NCBI RefSeq assembly: GCF_900114415.1
Contig: NZ_FOSZ01000003.1
Location: forward strand, 248,001 to 312,000
Origin: Shimia haliotis
GTDB lineage: Bacteria > Pseudomonadota > Alphaproteobacteria > Rhodobacterales > Rhodobacteraceae
Direction: 5' to 3'
DNA: 64,000 bases
A model generated the notes under the pieces. It was given only the letters and a program-made list of their open reading frames with translations. It had not been told where the DNA came from and made no database searches. Below are positions 36,626-45,193 of the stretch, in pieces (position 1 is the stretch's first letter; every line of letters starts with the position of its first letter). Both the position numbers and the translations under genes were made by a program.

Positions 36626-37402
36626 ATGACCTCAATTCTGATCATTGAAAGCAACACGCCCGACCTTTTGGCGATGGGGAAATCCGCGTCGGCGTCTTTT
36701 CTGCGCGCGTTTCAGGGGCTTGCGCCGGAGCTGCGGATCACCGTGGAATGCCCTTATGCAGCACCGCTGCGTGAGGATGCTTTGACCGGCATCGACGGGG
36801 TGGTTTTTTCAGGCTCCGGCGTGGCATGGGCAACGGATGCCGCGGAAGCTGCGCCTTTGCGGGCGGCCATGGAGCAGGTTTTTGACGCTGGCCGTCCGGT
36901 TTGGGGCTCGTGCAACGGGTTGCAACTGGCCGCGGTGGTACTGGGCGGAGCGGTCGGGGCCTCGTCCAAAGGAATGGAAATCGGATTGGCCAAAGAGATC
37001 GCGCCCACGGATGCGGGAAAGCGGCATCCGATGATGGCAGGGCGCGAGGACGGGTATTGTGTGCCTTGCATTCACCGCGACGAAGTACAGCGTTTGCCTG
37101 AGGGGGCGGTGTTGTTGGCCGGAAATGCGCATTCCCCAGTGCAGGCGATGGCCTATCAGCAAAATGGAGTGGATTTCTGGGGCGCGCAGTATCATCCGGA
37201 GATGACCGCATTGGATGTGGGCACCATCATCGGCAGTGGTGCCTTTGCCAACGAAGCGGCCTTGGGCGCGGACTTGCGGATCGCGGATGCGGAGCCTGAG
37301 GTGGCTTTGAGTCTTGGGGGGAAGGCCGACAGCCTGTCTCCAAAGGTGCGCACACGGGAACTGCGCAATTGGCTGTCGCATGTGCGCAGTCTCCAAGCCT
37401 GA
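36626..37402 (+). CDS. Class I glutamine amidotransferase (GMP synthase-like)
   Basis: 258 residues, cytoplasmic. Class I GATase triad visible: nucleophile Cys in WGSCNGLQLAAV (about residue 94) and His-Glu in QYHPEM. No synthetase domain is attached. Stand-alone members hydrolyse glutamine for another enzyme or act on gamma-glutamyl compounds; the partner is unknown. Good ribosome-binding site GAGGAG 7 bases before the ATG. Second plus-strand gene of the pheS-pheT insert, 94 bases after the TM protein. Confidence 0.85.
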   Translation: MTSILIIESNTPDLLAMGKSASASFLRAFQGLAPELRITVECPYAAPLREDALTGIDGVVFSGSGVAWATDAAEAAPLRAAMEQVFDAGRPVWGSCNGLQLAAVVLGGAVGASSKGMEIGLAKEIAPTDAGKRHPMMAGREDGYCVPCIHRDEVQRLPEGAVLLAGNAHSPVQAMAYQQNGVDFWGAQYHPEMTALDVGTIIGSGAFANEAALGADLRIADAEPEVALSLGGKADSLSPKVRTRELRNWLSHVRSLQA

Positions 37403-37410
37403 GCTTGTTT

Positions 37411-37475
37411 TCTCATTGCTCGAAATACCTTGGGGGAGGCCCAGCTTGTCTGGGACGGGGGCAAAGCCCCCTGAC
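37411..37475 (-). repeat. Intergenic GC-rich repeat, copy in minus orientation
   Basis: Contains AAATACCTTGGGGGAGG followed by GGGGGC-AAA-GCCCCC. In reverse it matches the element at 48645-48705 (GGGGGCCAGCCCCC then CACCCCCGAGGTATTTTGG). It lies at the convergent end of the amidotransferase and cyclase-like genes, where it may help termination. Confidence 0.5.
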
Positions 37476-37505
37476 CTGCTGAGCAGCCCTGCGTGGCAAG
37501 GAGAG

Positions 37506-38636
37506 TTAAGCGGCCACAGGTTCGGTTTCAGAAGCGAGTTTTTTGCCGAGGGCAGTCATCTTGGTGATGCGGTTTTCCTTGTCTGGCACGATGATCGACT
37601 TCAACTTCTTCTGAACCGCCCCGTTCATGATCTTGCCCATGAGTTTGGCGGAGCTAGGCTTGGAAAAGCGCAGTTTGACCATGGTGCCTTCGCCCATTTC
37701 CACCAATTCCATCGTTTCCAGCATCGATAGGCCCATTGGCAGATTGTAGCGCCCGGTCACATAGTCTCCGGGGTTCCAGTCCACGATTTCATATGGGAAA
37801 ATGTCATCGCCATGATGGCAATGGTATAGTGTGCCGGGTTCGATCTTGCCTTTGTTGGTGTTCAAAAGGTCGACCTGATCCGCCCCCAGCCATTCCGCGC
37901 GCAAATCGGGGCGGGTGCAAATCGTAAAGGCGATCTCGGGGCTTACCGGGAGCGGAATCATCCATTCTTCGATCAACAGATCCTCGCCGGTTTCAACGAA
38001 GGTACGTTCGGTGGTGCGGCGGCGCTCCCATGCTTTGCGCATGTCGCGCACCACGTATTCGATCTCGCCAATGTGCTCGATGTCTTCGGTGTGAAAGTCG
38101 CTTTCGTCAAAGAGGTCTTTCATATCCATCGAGCGCAGCGCATCGCAGGAAATCAACGTGTAAGCGTTTAGGCCTGTGCGTTCCTTGACCGAGTTTTTCA
38201 GGAGCCGGAAGGCGGTGATCACATCCTGACCGGCCAACTCCTCGCGCCCGCCGGTTGCCTGAATGACGCAGTCGCCGTGATGGACCACGATTTTCAGCTC
38301 CAGATCTGCGACGTTGGCACAGGCGTCACAGGGGCAGGAGGTGTTGAGGATCATCTTTTCCTTGGCGCGGGCAAAGACGCAGTAAAGCTGTTCGGCAAAG
38401 TCCAGAATGAACTGTTTGGTCATCACGTCGTTTTCAAAAGCATAGGCAAAAACCGCGTCGCCCTGAAGGCCGGATACTGCCAGCGGGGCGCGGATTGCGG
38501 GCACCAAATCGCCAAACAGAGATTCCAGAATGCCTTTGGCGTGTTCTATTGGCGTTGTCGCCATGAATTTTGTGTATCCGGAGATATCTGCGATCACGAA
38601 ATAGGCGGTCTTCACGCCATTTTCTTTGGCGGCCAT
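37506..38636 (-). CDS. Class III cyclase-like (DUF2652) domain fused to SRPBCC domain
   Basis: 376 residues. Residues 10-200 resemble the class III nucleotide-cyclase fold: FVIADISGYTKFM and GLQGDAVFAYAF supply the two metal-binding Asp (D17, D60). The transition-state Asn of VNxAxRL is replaced (VITAFRLL, Ile140) while the Arg (144) is kept. A CPCDAC cluster (101-106) could bind zinc. Residues about 205-350 look like an SRPBCC ligand-binding domain. Cyclase activity is therefore uncertain. Start at the ATG with AGGGAG 7 bases upstream. Convergent with the amidotransferase, divergent from pheT. Confidence 0.75.
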   Translation of the reverse strand: MAAKENGVKTAYFVIADISGYTKFMATTPIEHAKGILESLFGDLVPAIRAPLAVSGLQGDAVFAYAFENDVMTKQFILDFAEQLYCVFARAKEKMILNTSCPCDACANVADLELKIVVHHGDCVIQATGGREELAGQDVITAFRLLKNSVKERTGLNAYTLISCDALRSMDMKDLFDESDFHTEDIEHIGEIEYVVRDMRKAWERRRTTERTFVETGEDLLIEEWMIPLPVSPEIAFTICTRPDLRAEWLGADQVDLLNTNKGKIEPGTLYHCHHGDDIFPYEIVDWNPGDYVTGRYNLPMGLSMLETMELVEMGEGTMVKLRFSKPSSAKLMGKIMNGAVQKKLKSIIVPDKENRITKMTALGKKLASETEPVAA

Positions 38637-38805
38637 GGCCATTCTCCCTGTCATCCCAGACTTTACTATGCGTCAACTTTGGTGATTTTCAAAATCTGGC
38701 GGGATAGCAGCGGTTTGACGGGCATGAGGACAATGCACCCTTTCCCCTGTTGCGCTTATCCGGTATTGCCCTCACTGACCCTTTTTTGACTGGCGGAACG
38801 GCGCA

Positions 38806-41205
38806 ATGAAATTCACTCTTTCCTGGCTGAAAGACCACCTGGACACCACTGCAAGCGTTGACGAGATCTGTGAGACGCTGACCGACCTTGGCCTTGAGGT
38901 CGAGGACGTTGTGAACCCTGCGGACCGGTTGACCGGCTTTACACTGGGCAAGGTGGTCAAGGCCGAGCAGCATCCTGACGCGGACAAGTTGCGTGTCTGT
39001 CAGGTGGCAACCGATGAAGGCGAGAAGCAGATCGTTTGTGGCGCGCCCAACGCACGTGAAGGCATCACCGTCGTTGTGTGTAAGCCGGGCATGTATATTC
39101 CGGGGCTCGATTTGACCATCAAGGTGGGCAACATCCGGGGCGTGGAAAGCCACGGCATGATGGCGTCGGAAAAAGAACTGGAGCTGTCGGATGAACATGA
39201 CGGCATCATCGAACTGGCGTCTGGTGAGGTTGGCGATGCCTTTGCCGACTGGCTGGCGGCCAATGATCCGGCCAAGGTTGACCCGATGATCGAGATTGCG
39301 ATCACGCCGAACCGCCCCGACGCGCTGGGCGTTCGTGGCATTGCGCTTGATCTTGCCGCGCGTGGGCTGGGTGAGATGAAGCCTGCGAAAACCGCTTCTG
39401 TCGCGGGCAGCTTTGACAGCTCGATCTCTGTGACGATTGATGAAGACGCGGCCACCGATGGCTGTGAGGTTTTTGCCGGTCGTTTGATCAAAGGCGTGAA
39501 AAACGGCCCGTCGCCGCAGTGGTTGCAGGACCGTCTGGTCGCGATTGGCCTGCGTCCGATTTCGGCGCTGGTCGACATCACCAACTTCTTCACCTTTGAC
39601 CGCAACCGCCCGCTGCACGTGTTTGATGCGGATAAGGTCAACGGCAACCTGCGGGTGCATCGCGCCAAGGGCGGCGAGACGCTGGTTGGACTGGACGAGA
39701 AAGAATACACATTCGCAGAGGGCATGGTGGTCATCAGCGACGATACGGCCGTTGAATCCATCGGCGGCATCATGGGTGGTTTGGCCACCGGTTGTACCGA
39801 AGAAACCACCAATGTCTTCCTCGAAGCCGCTGTCTGGGATCACATTCAGATCGCCTACACGGGCCGTGGCCTGAAGATCAATTCGGACGCACGCTATCGC
39901 AACGAGCGTGGCATCGATCCGGCCTACAACATGCAGGCGATGGATGATGCGACGCAGATGATCATCGATCTGTGTGGCGGTGAGGCATCGAACGTCGTGA
40001 CCGACGGTGCCGTGCCGGATGTGAGCCGCGCCTACAAGCTGGACACCGACCGTGTGCAGTCTCTGGTGGGTATGGAAATTCCGGCCGAAACGCAGCGTGC
40101 GACGTTGACTGCGCTGGGCTTTGTCATCGACGGTGACATGGCGCAGGTGCCAAGCTGGCGCCCCGATGTGCGTGGCGAGGCCGATCTGGTGGAAGAAGTG
40201 GCGCGGGTTGCGTCCCTGACCAAGCTGGAAGGCAAACCGTTGCCGCGCGTCACCGCGGGGCTGCCCGAGCAGATCCTGTCGCCGATGCAGAAGCGCGAGC
40301 AGATCGCCCGCCGCACCACCGCGGCCTTGGGTTACAACGAATGCGTGACCTACAGCTTCATCGACAAGGCATCCGCCGAACTCTTTGGAGGTGGCTCGGA
40401 CGCGACCATGCTGGAGAACCCGATTTCCAGCGAAATGAGCCACATGCGCCCATCGCTTTTGCCAGGTCTGTTGCAGGCCGCGGCACGCAATCAGGCGCGC
40501 GGGTTCAACGACATGGCGCTGTTTGAATGTGGCGCGGTGTTCCATGGTGGCGAGCCGGGTGAGCAGGAAAACATCCTGACCGGCATTCTGGTGGGCCGCA
40601 CCGTTGGCAAGGACATTCATGGCGAGAGCCGTGGTGTGGACCTTTATGATGCCAAGGCGGACATGGAAGGCGTGCTTGAGGCGCTGGGTGCGCCGGTTAA
40701 GTTGACCTACAACCGAGGCACCAACGGCTGGTGGCATCCGGGCCGCAGCGCCAAGGTTGGGCTGGGTCCGAAGAAGGTGCTGGGCGCCTTTGGTGAATTG
40801 CACCCCAAAGTGCTGAGCGAGATGAACGTGAAGGGGCCGGTTGTGGCCTTTGCCATCCATCTTGCGGAAATCCCGATGCCGAAGAAAAAGTCGGCCTCGC
40901 GCGGTGCTGTGACTATGGCGGATCTTCAGGCGGTCGAGCGTGACTTTGCCTTTGTGGTGGACGCGGATGTTGAGGCGGTGAACCTCGTGAACGCCGCAGC
41001 CGGTGCCGACAAGGCGCTGATTGACGAAGTGCGCGTCTTTGACGAATTCATCGGGGGCAGCCTTGGTGAGGGCAAAAAATCCCTCGCGATCACCGTGCGT
41101 TTGCAGCCCACCGACAAGACGCTGAAAGAAGCGGACATTGAAGCGGTGGCCACGAAGATCGTCGAGAAGGTCACCAAGGCGACCGGCGGCGAATTGCGGA
41201 GCTAA
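38806..41205 (+). CDS. pheT: Phenylalanine--tRNA ligase beta subunit
   Basis: 799 residues, full length. EMAP/tRNA-binding region early (LGKVVKAEQHPDADKLRVCQV), B3/B4 editing domain (MEIAITPNRPDALGVRGIA and on), B5 domain, catalytic-like core with FIDKASAELFGGG, and C-terminal FDX-ACB domain (ADLQAVERDFAFVVD). Partners PheS (34628). Located apart from pheS with inserted genes between. Followed after 4 bases by an acetyltransferase gene. Confidence 0.97.
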   Translation: MKFTLSWLKDHLDTTASVDEICETLTDLGLEVEDVVNPADRLTGFTLGKVVKAEQHPDADKLRVCQVATDEGEKQIVCGAPNAREGITVVVCKPGMYIPGLDLTIKVGNIRGVESHGMMASEKELELSDEHDGIIELASGEVGDAFADWLAANDPAKVDPMIEIAITPNRPDALGVRGIALDLAARGLGEMKPAKTASVAGSFDSSISVTIDEDAATDGCEVFAGRLIKGVKNGPSPQWLQDRLVAIGLRPISALVDITNFFTFDRNRPLHVFDADKVNGNLRVHRAKGGETLVGLDEKEYTFAEGMVVISDDTAVESIGGIMGGLATGCTEETTNVFLEAAVWDHIQIAYTGRGLKINSDARYRNERGIDPAYNMQAMDDATQMIIDLCGGEASNVVTDGAVPDVSRAYKLDTDRVQSLVGMEIPAETQRATLTALGFVIDGDMAQVPSWRPDVRGEADLVEEVARVASLTKLEGKPLPRVTAGLPEQILSPMQKREQIARRTTAALGYNECVTYSFIDKASAELFGGGSDATMLENPISSEMSHMRPSLLPGLLQAAARNQARGFNDMALFECGAVFHGGEPGEQENILTGILVGRTVGKDIHGESRGVDLYDAKADMEGVLEALGAPVKLTYNRGTNGWWHPGRSAKVGLGPKKVLGAFGELHPKVLSEMNVKGPVVAFAIHLAEIPMPKKKSASRGAVTMADLQAVERDFAFVVDADVEAVNLVNAAAGADKALIDEVRVFDEFIGGSLGEGKKSLAITVRLQPTDKTLKEADIEAVATKIVEKVTKATGGELRS

Positions 41206-41209
41206 GGAC

Positions 41210-41635
41210 ATGCTCCCGCGTCTGGCCCAAGCTTACGAAGCAGAAGCCATCGCGCGGTTGATTGATGCCGCATTCCAACCTTATCGCGATCAGGGCGTGG
41301 TCCTGCCGGATGTGTCCGGCGGGATTGATCGCATGATTGCGGCGGGGCAGGTATGGGTCGCTGGCCGCGCCGAAGTGCAGGGCGTTCTGGTGGTGACAAT
41401 CGCGCCGCCCAAAGCGCATTTGATGAACGTTGCGGTGGCGCCGGATGCTCATGGCAAAGGGCTCGGTGGCAAGCTGATTGGTCATGCGGTGGCTTTGGCT
41501 AAGGATGCGGGCTGTGACGAGATCGCGCTGGCGACGCATGTCGATCTGACTGGAAATATCGCGCTGTATCATCATCTTGGCTGGCAAGAAACCGAACGCG
41601 ACGGCAATCGCGTGATGATGTCTCGCGCGCTTTAG
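41210..41635 (+). CDS. GNAT family N-acetyltransferase
   Basis: 141 residues. Acetyl-CoA binding motif VAPDAHGKGLGGKLIGHAVALAKDAG, preceded by the MNVAV strand and followed by IALYHHLGWQETERDG. Substrate unknown. The start overlaps the pheT operon: the pheT stop and an AAGGA site precede the ATG by a few bases, so it is co-transcribed with pheT. The stop overlaps that of the convergent LysR gene by 4 bases. Confidence 0.87.
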   Translation: MLPRLAQAYEAEAIARLIDAAFQPYRDQGVVLPDVSGGIDRMIAAGQVWVAGRAEVQGVLVVTIAPPKAHLMNVAVAPDAHGKGLGGKLIGHAVALAKDAGCDEIALATHVDLTGNIALYHHLGWQETERDGNRVMMSRAL

Positions 41636-42510
41636 GGTTTTGCGAGAGCTTCGGCCAGCACATCAAAAACGAGACGGATTTTGCGGCTGGTGTGGAGCTC
41701 GCGGTGGGTGGTCAGCCAGATCGGGAAGGTGATCGGGGCGAGGTCCGGAAGGACGCGCTCGACGCCTTTGGTTTTGGCGGCAATGCCTGCGTCCATTGGC
41801 GCGATGCCAAGCCCCTGACGGCAGAGTTCCCAGGCCACAAGTCCGCTGGCAGACCCGGCGCGGAAGTTGTCGTGAGAGATCGGGAAGCCCATCGGGTGTA
41901 GGTATTCCAGCATGCGATCAATGTCAGAAAGCCCAATGAAATCGTGATGTTTCAAGTCGTCCACGGTTTTTGGACGACCGCGGCGATCAAGATAGTCAGG
42001 CGCGGCGTAGAAGTGACCTTCGGAGTCGCGGATCAAACGGGCAATCAGGTCGGGTTGTTCGGGTCGGACGTGGCGGATGGCGATATCGGCCTCCCGCCGC
42101 ATGATGTCGCGGATGTCGTCGCCTGCGACCACGTCGATCACCAGTTTTGGCGCGCTTTGGCGCAGGCGGGCGAGGATCGGGGGCAGCAGGTAGGCGGAAT
42201 AGACATCGCTGGCGGTGATCGCTACGCGGCCCTCAATGGTCTGGCTTTGGCCCGAGGCGGCGAGGGATACGCGGTCGGCGGCCGCACCCATCGCGCGCAC
42301 ATGTTCAAGGAGCTCTGCGCCCGCGTCCGTTAAGTGCAGGGAGCGGCCAACACGTTCAAACAGCATGACGCCAAGGTCAGCCTCTAGCGCCGACACCTGC
42401 CGGCCGAGGGTTGGCTGCGTCAGGTTGAGTTTGCGCGCAGCAGCGGACAGGGAGCCTTGCTCTGCGGTGGCGAGAAAGGCGCGGATGTGGTTCCAGTCAA
42501 AGTCTTTCAT
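41632..42510 (-). CDS. LysR family transcriptional regulator
   Basis: 292 residues. N-terminal winged helix-turn-helix (IRAFLATAEQGSLSAAARKLNLTQPTLGRQVSALE, given here as residues about 9-43) and a C-terminal periplasmic-binding-like effector domain. Divergent from the methyltransferase at 42596 with 85 bases between starts, so it may control that gene. Inducer unknown. Confidence 0.92.
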   Translation of the reverse strand: MKDFDWNHIRAFLATAEQGSLSAAARKLNLTQPTLGRQVSALEADLGVMLFERVGRSLHLTDAGAELLEHVRAMGAAADRVSLAASGQSQTIEGRVAITASDVYSAYLLPPILARLRQSAPKLVIDVVAGDDIRDIMRREADIAIRHVRPEQPDLIARLIRDSEGHFYAAPDYLDRRGRPKTVDDLKHHDFIGLSDIDRMLEYLHPMGFPISHDNFRAGSASGLVAWELCRQGLGIAPMDAGIAAKTKGVERVLPDLAPITFPIWLTTHRELHTSRKIRLVFDVLAEALAKP

Positions 42511-42595
42511 GCATTTTTGTATAAGGTATTTGCGAATTTCGGCAATTCACATGTGTTTGCGCATGAATATGTTATTGCCAGTGAAGGAGAGAGTT

Positions 42596-43228
42596 ATGAT
42601 GAGTTCGGCCACTTTTTGGGACAAACAAGCGCGCGGTTATGCCAAGAGCCCGATAGGGGACATGGCGGCCTATGAATACACGCTGGGGCGCACGCGGAGT
42701 TATCTGAAAGACAGCGAACACGCGATGGAAATCGGGGCAGGCACCGGCAGCACGGCGATCAAGCTCGCGGATGCGGTGAAACAGCTGACGGTGATGGATA
42801 TCTCGGGCGAGATGCTGGAGATCGGCAAGGAGCGCGCGGCGGAGGCGGATGTGCACAATCTGAGCTTTGTGCGGGCGGTCGCTGCGAATGCGCCGGAAGG
42901 GCCGTTTGATGTGATCATGGCGCACAACCTGTTGCATCTGTTAGATAATCTGGAGAGCGATCTGGCGGACATCGCCTGGCGAGTGAAATCGGGGGGGCTG
43001 TTCATCAGTAAGACGCCCTGTATCGCCGAGCCGGGGTTGGGGTTCAAATTCGGGCTACTGAAGATGGCGATTCCGGTGATGCAGATGTTCGGGAAAGCGC
43101 CGTTTGTGCGGCATTTGCATATTGCGGAGCTTGAGGGGCTGATCACGGCTGCGGGTTTTGACATCATTGAAACCGGCAATTTTCCGGTGCGTCCACCGAG
43201 CCGTTATATCGTTGCGCGCAAACGTTGA
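42596..43228 (+). CDS. Class I SAM-dependent methyltransferase
   Basis: 210 residues, soluble. SAM-binding motif I AMEIGAGTGSTAIKLAD (about 48-64), motif post-I TVMDISGEML, and FDVIMAHNLLHLLDN. Substrate unknown; the C-terminal half with GLKMAIPVMQM suggests a lipid or quinone-like substrate, but that is a guess. Start at ATGATG with AAGGAG 6 bases upstream; the longer open frame runs into the divergent LysR gene. Confidence 0.88.
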   Translation: MMSSATFWDKQARGYAKSPIGDMAAYEYTLGRTRSYLKDSEHAMEIGAGTGSTAIKLADAVKQLTVMDISGEMLEIGKERAAEADVHNLSFVRAVAANAPEGPFDVIMAHNLLHLLDNLESDLADIAWRVKSGGLFISKTPCIAEPGLGFKFGLLKMAIPVMQMFGKAPFVRHLHIAELEGLITAAGFDIIETGNFPVRPPSRYIVARKR

Positions 43229-43308
43229 AACAGCTTCAACGCGGTTCGCGATTGGCGTGGGCCGCGGGAGGGGGTATCACTCTGTTCGAACCCAAGAGGA
43301 GAGATTTG

Positions 43309-43758
43309 ATGACCCTGAGTGTGTATCTGAGCGGTGAAATTCACACCGACTGGCGCGAGCAGATTATTGATGCCTGTCAAGGGCTTGATGTGGCGTTCGA
43401 CAGTCCCGTGACCGATCATGCAGCCAGCGATGATTGCGGCGTGGCGATCATGGGCGCGGAGGAAAACAAGTTTTGGCACGATCACAAGGGTGCCAAACTG
43501 AACGCCATCCGCACGCGGCGCGGGATCGAGATGGCCGACGTGGTTGTCGTGCGCTTTGGTGAGAAATACAAACAGTGGAACGCGGCGTTTGACGCGGGAT
43601 ATGCGAGTGCTTTGGGCAAGAGCATCATTGTGGTGTCACAAGCCGAGCATCAACATGCGCTGAAAGAGGTGCACGCGGCGGCGCTGGCGGTGACAGATGA
43701 GCCAAAGGCCGTGGCGGAGATGCTGCGCTATGTGCTGACCGGTGGGTTGCCCAATTAA
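43309..43758 (+). CDS. YtoQ family protein
   Basis: 149 residues, soluble. LSVYLSGEIHTDWREQI at the N-terminus and SPVTDHAASDDCG are characteristic of YtoQ. The fold resembles nucleoside 2-deoxyribosyltransferases; activity is not established. AGGAGAGA lies before the ATG. Followed by a GC-rich terminator hairpin shared with the convergent GST. Confidence 0.85.
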   Translation: MTLSVYLSGEIHTDWREQIIDACQGLDVAFDSPVTDHAASDDCGVAIMGAEENKFWHDHKGAKLNAIRTRRGIEMADVVVVRFGEKYKQWNAAFDAGYASALGKSIIVVSQAEHQHALKEVHAAALAVTDEPKAVAEMLRYVLTGGLPN

Positions 43759-43760
43759 GG

Positions 43761-43791
43761 GAAAGAAGGTGCGCGGAGGCCGCGCACCCAA
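43761..43791. terminator. Bidirectional terminator hairpin (GGTGCGCGG type)
   Basis: Perfect 9-bp stem GGTGCGCGG / CCGCGCACC with an AGG loop (43768-43788), between convergent ytoQ-like and GST genes. For the GST strand it is followed by TTCTTTCCC. Nearly the same element ends the alanine dehydrogenase gene at 46891-46922. Confidence 0.7.
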
Positions 43792-43796
43792 AGACG

Positions 43797-44495
43797 TTAG
43801 GGCCGCGGCGGGATGTTGCGGCCTTTTTGCACCGCGGGACGCGCCATGAAGCGCTCCAGATAAGCGACCGTGTTGGGGAAATTGTCCCAGCCGACCAGTT
43901 CCTTGGCACCATAAAACTCCAGCGCACCAAGCCAAGGGGCGATGGCAATGTCGGCGATCGAAAACTCTCCGGCGATCCAGTCCTGACCGTCGAGTTGTTT
44001 CTCGATGACAGCCAGAAGACGCTTGGCCTCGCTGATGTAGCGCTCGCGCGGGCGGGGGTCTTCGATCTCGGAGCCGGCAAACTTCACAAAGAAGCCCATC
44101 TGACCAAACATCGGGCCAACGCCGCCCATTTGGAACATCAGCCATTGGATGATGTGAGCTTTGTCGGCGGCTGAGTTCCCTAGAAGTTTTCCAGCTTTTT
44201 CAGCCAGATAAATCAGGATCGCTCCGCTTTCAAACAGCGTCACCATCTCGCCATCCGGCCCTTTGGGGTCGATGATGGCGGGGATTTTATTGTTGGGGTT
44301 CAGCGCCAGAAACTCGGGGCTTTTGACGTCGGCGTCCGACAGCGTCACCAGATGCGCCTCATAGGGCAGCCCCAGTTCCTCAAGGGCGATAGATGCTTTC
44401 ACACCGTTGGGGGTGGGGAAGGAATAGAGTTGGATCACATCCGGATTTTGTGCGGGCCAACGGGTGTTGATGGGGTGTTCGGTCACAGTGCTCAT
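43797..44495 (-). CDS. Glutathione S-transferase, nu class (YfcG/Ure2p-like)
   Basis: 232 residues. Thioredoxin-like N-terminal domain with the nu-class pattern YSFPTPNGVKASIALEELGLPYE and NPNNKIPAI, then FESGAILIYLAEK, and an all-helical C-terminal domain with FSIADIAIAPWLG. Nu-class enzymes act mainly as glutathione-dependent disulfide reductases or peroxidases. Start at the ATG after AGGAG. A second nu-class GST is at 52381. Confidence 0.9.
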   Translation of the reverse strand: MSTVTEHPINTRWPAQNPDVIQLYSFPTPNGVKASIALEELGLPYEAHLVTLSDADVKSPEFLALNPNNKIPAIIDPKGPDGEMVTLFESGAILIYLAEKAGKLLGNSAADKAHIIQWLMFQMGGVGPMFGQMGFFVKFAGSEIEDPRPRERYISEAKRLLAVIEKQLDGQDWIAGEFSIADIAIAPWLGALEFYGAKELVGWDNFPNTVAYLERFMARPAVQKGRNIPPRP

Positions 44496-44646
44496 AGTGT
44501 CTCCTGTCGCGGCTTTGGGGGAATAGATAAGGTCATTTTCCCCTGAAACCATAGGAGTATCCGTGCGAATCCGAACATGTTAATGTTCGTGCGCGCAGCC
44601 AAACAAAGAGCAAAAAGCGCGATTTACAGGGAAGGGAACAAAGATA

Positions 44647-45081
44647 ATGCTACAAGAATTCAAGGACTTCATTGCCAAAGGCAATGTGATGGACATGGCC
44701 GTGGGGATCATCATCGGCGCTGCATTTACGGCAATCGTTAAATCAATGGTGGGCGACCTGATCAATCCGTTTGTAGGATTGTTTATGGGCGGCGTGGATT
44801 TCACCAACATGTATGTGGTTCTGGCCGGTGAAGTGGCTGAGGGTGCGAGCCTTGAAGCCGCACGGGAAGCTGGGGCCGCGGTGTTTGCATGGGGTTCATT
44901 CGTTATGGCGATCATCAACTTCCTGATCATCGCTTTCGTGGTGTTCATGCTTGTGCGCTATGTGAACAAGGTCAAAGAAGCCGCGGCCAAAGCAGAAGAA
45001 GAGGCTCCGGCAGAAGAGGCACCCGCGGGCCCAAGCGAGTTGGATGTGCTGCTTGAGATCCGTGACGCGCTGAACAAATAA
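44647..45081 (+). CDS. mscL: Large-conductance mechanosensitive channel MscL
   Basis: 144 residues, homopentameric emergency valve of the inner membrane. N-terminal [26 protein letters not shown] (about 2-27) forms the S1 helix and TM1; TM2 is [19 protein letters not shown]; the Ala/Glu-rich C-terminal helical bundle follows. Full length. Lies 112 bases upstream of an MscS gene on the same strand. Confidence 0.96.
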   Translation: MLQEFKDFIAKGNVMDMAVGIIIGAAFTAIVKSMVGDLINPFVGLFMGGVDFTNMYVVLAGEVAEGASLEAAREAGAAVFAWGSFVMAIINFLIIAFVVFMLVRYVNKVKEAAAKAEEEAPAEEAPAGPSELDVLLEIRDALNK

Positions 45082-45193
45082 CGCAAATTTGCGTTAGGTC
45101 ATGGCGGTTGGGGCTTGCACCTCGCCGTCATATTTCGTTTTGGAACAGGCGGATACAAGGGCTGCCTATGGAGAGTGACAGGTGGAGACGGTA

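Noticed and set aside
38689-41211. Open frame of about 840 codons on the minus strand opposite pheT
   Set aside because: It mirrors the pheT coding region exactly, its translation is His/Arg/Gln-rich without any domain, and pheT is unmistakable. Long antisense frames are common in GC-rich genes.
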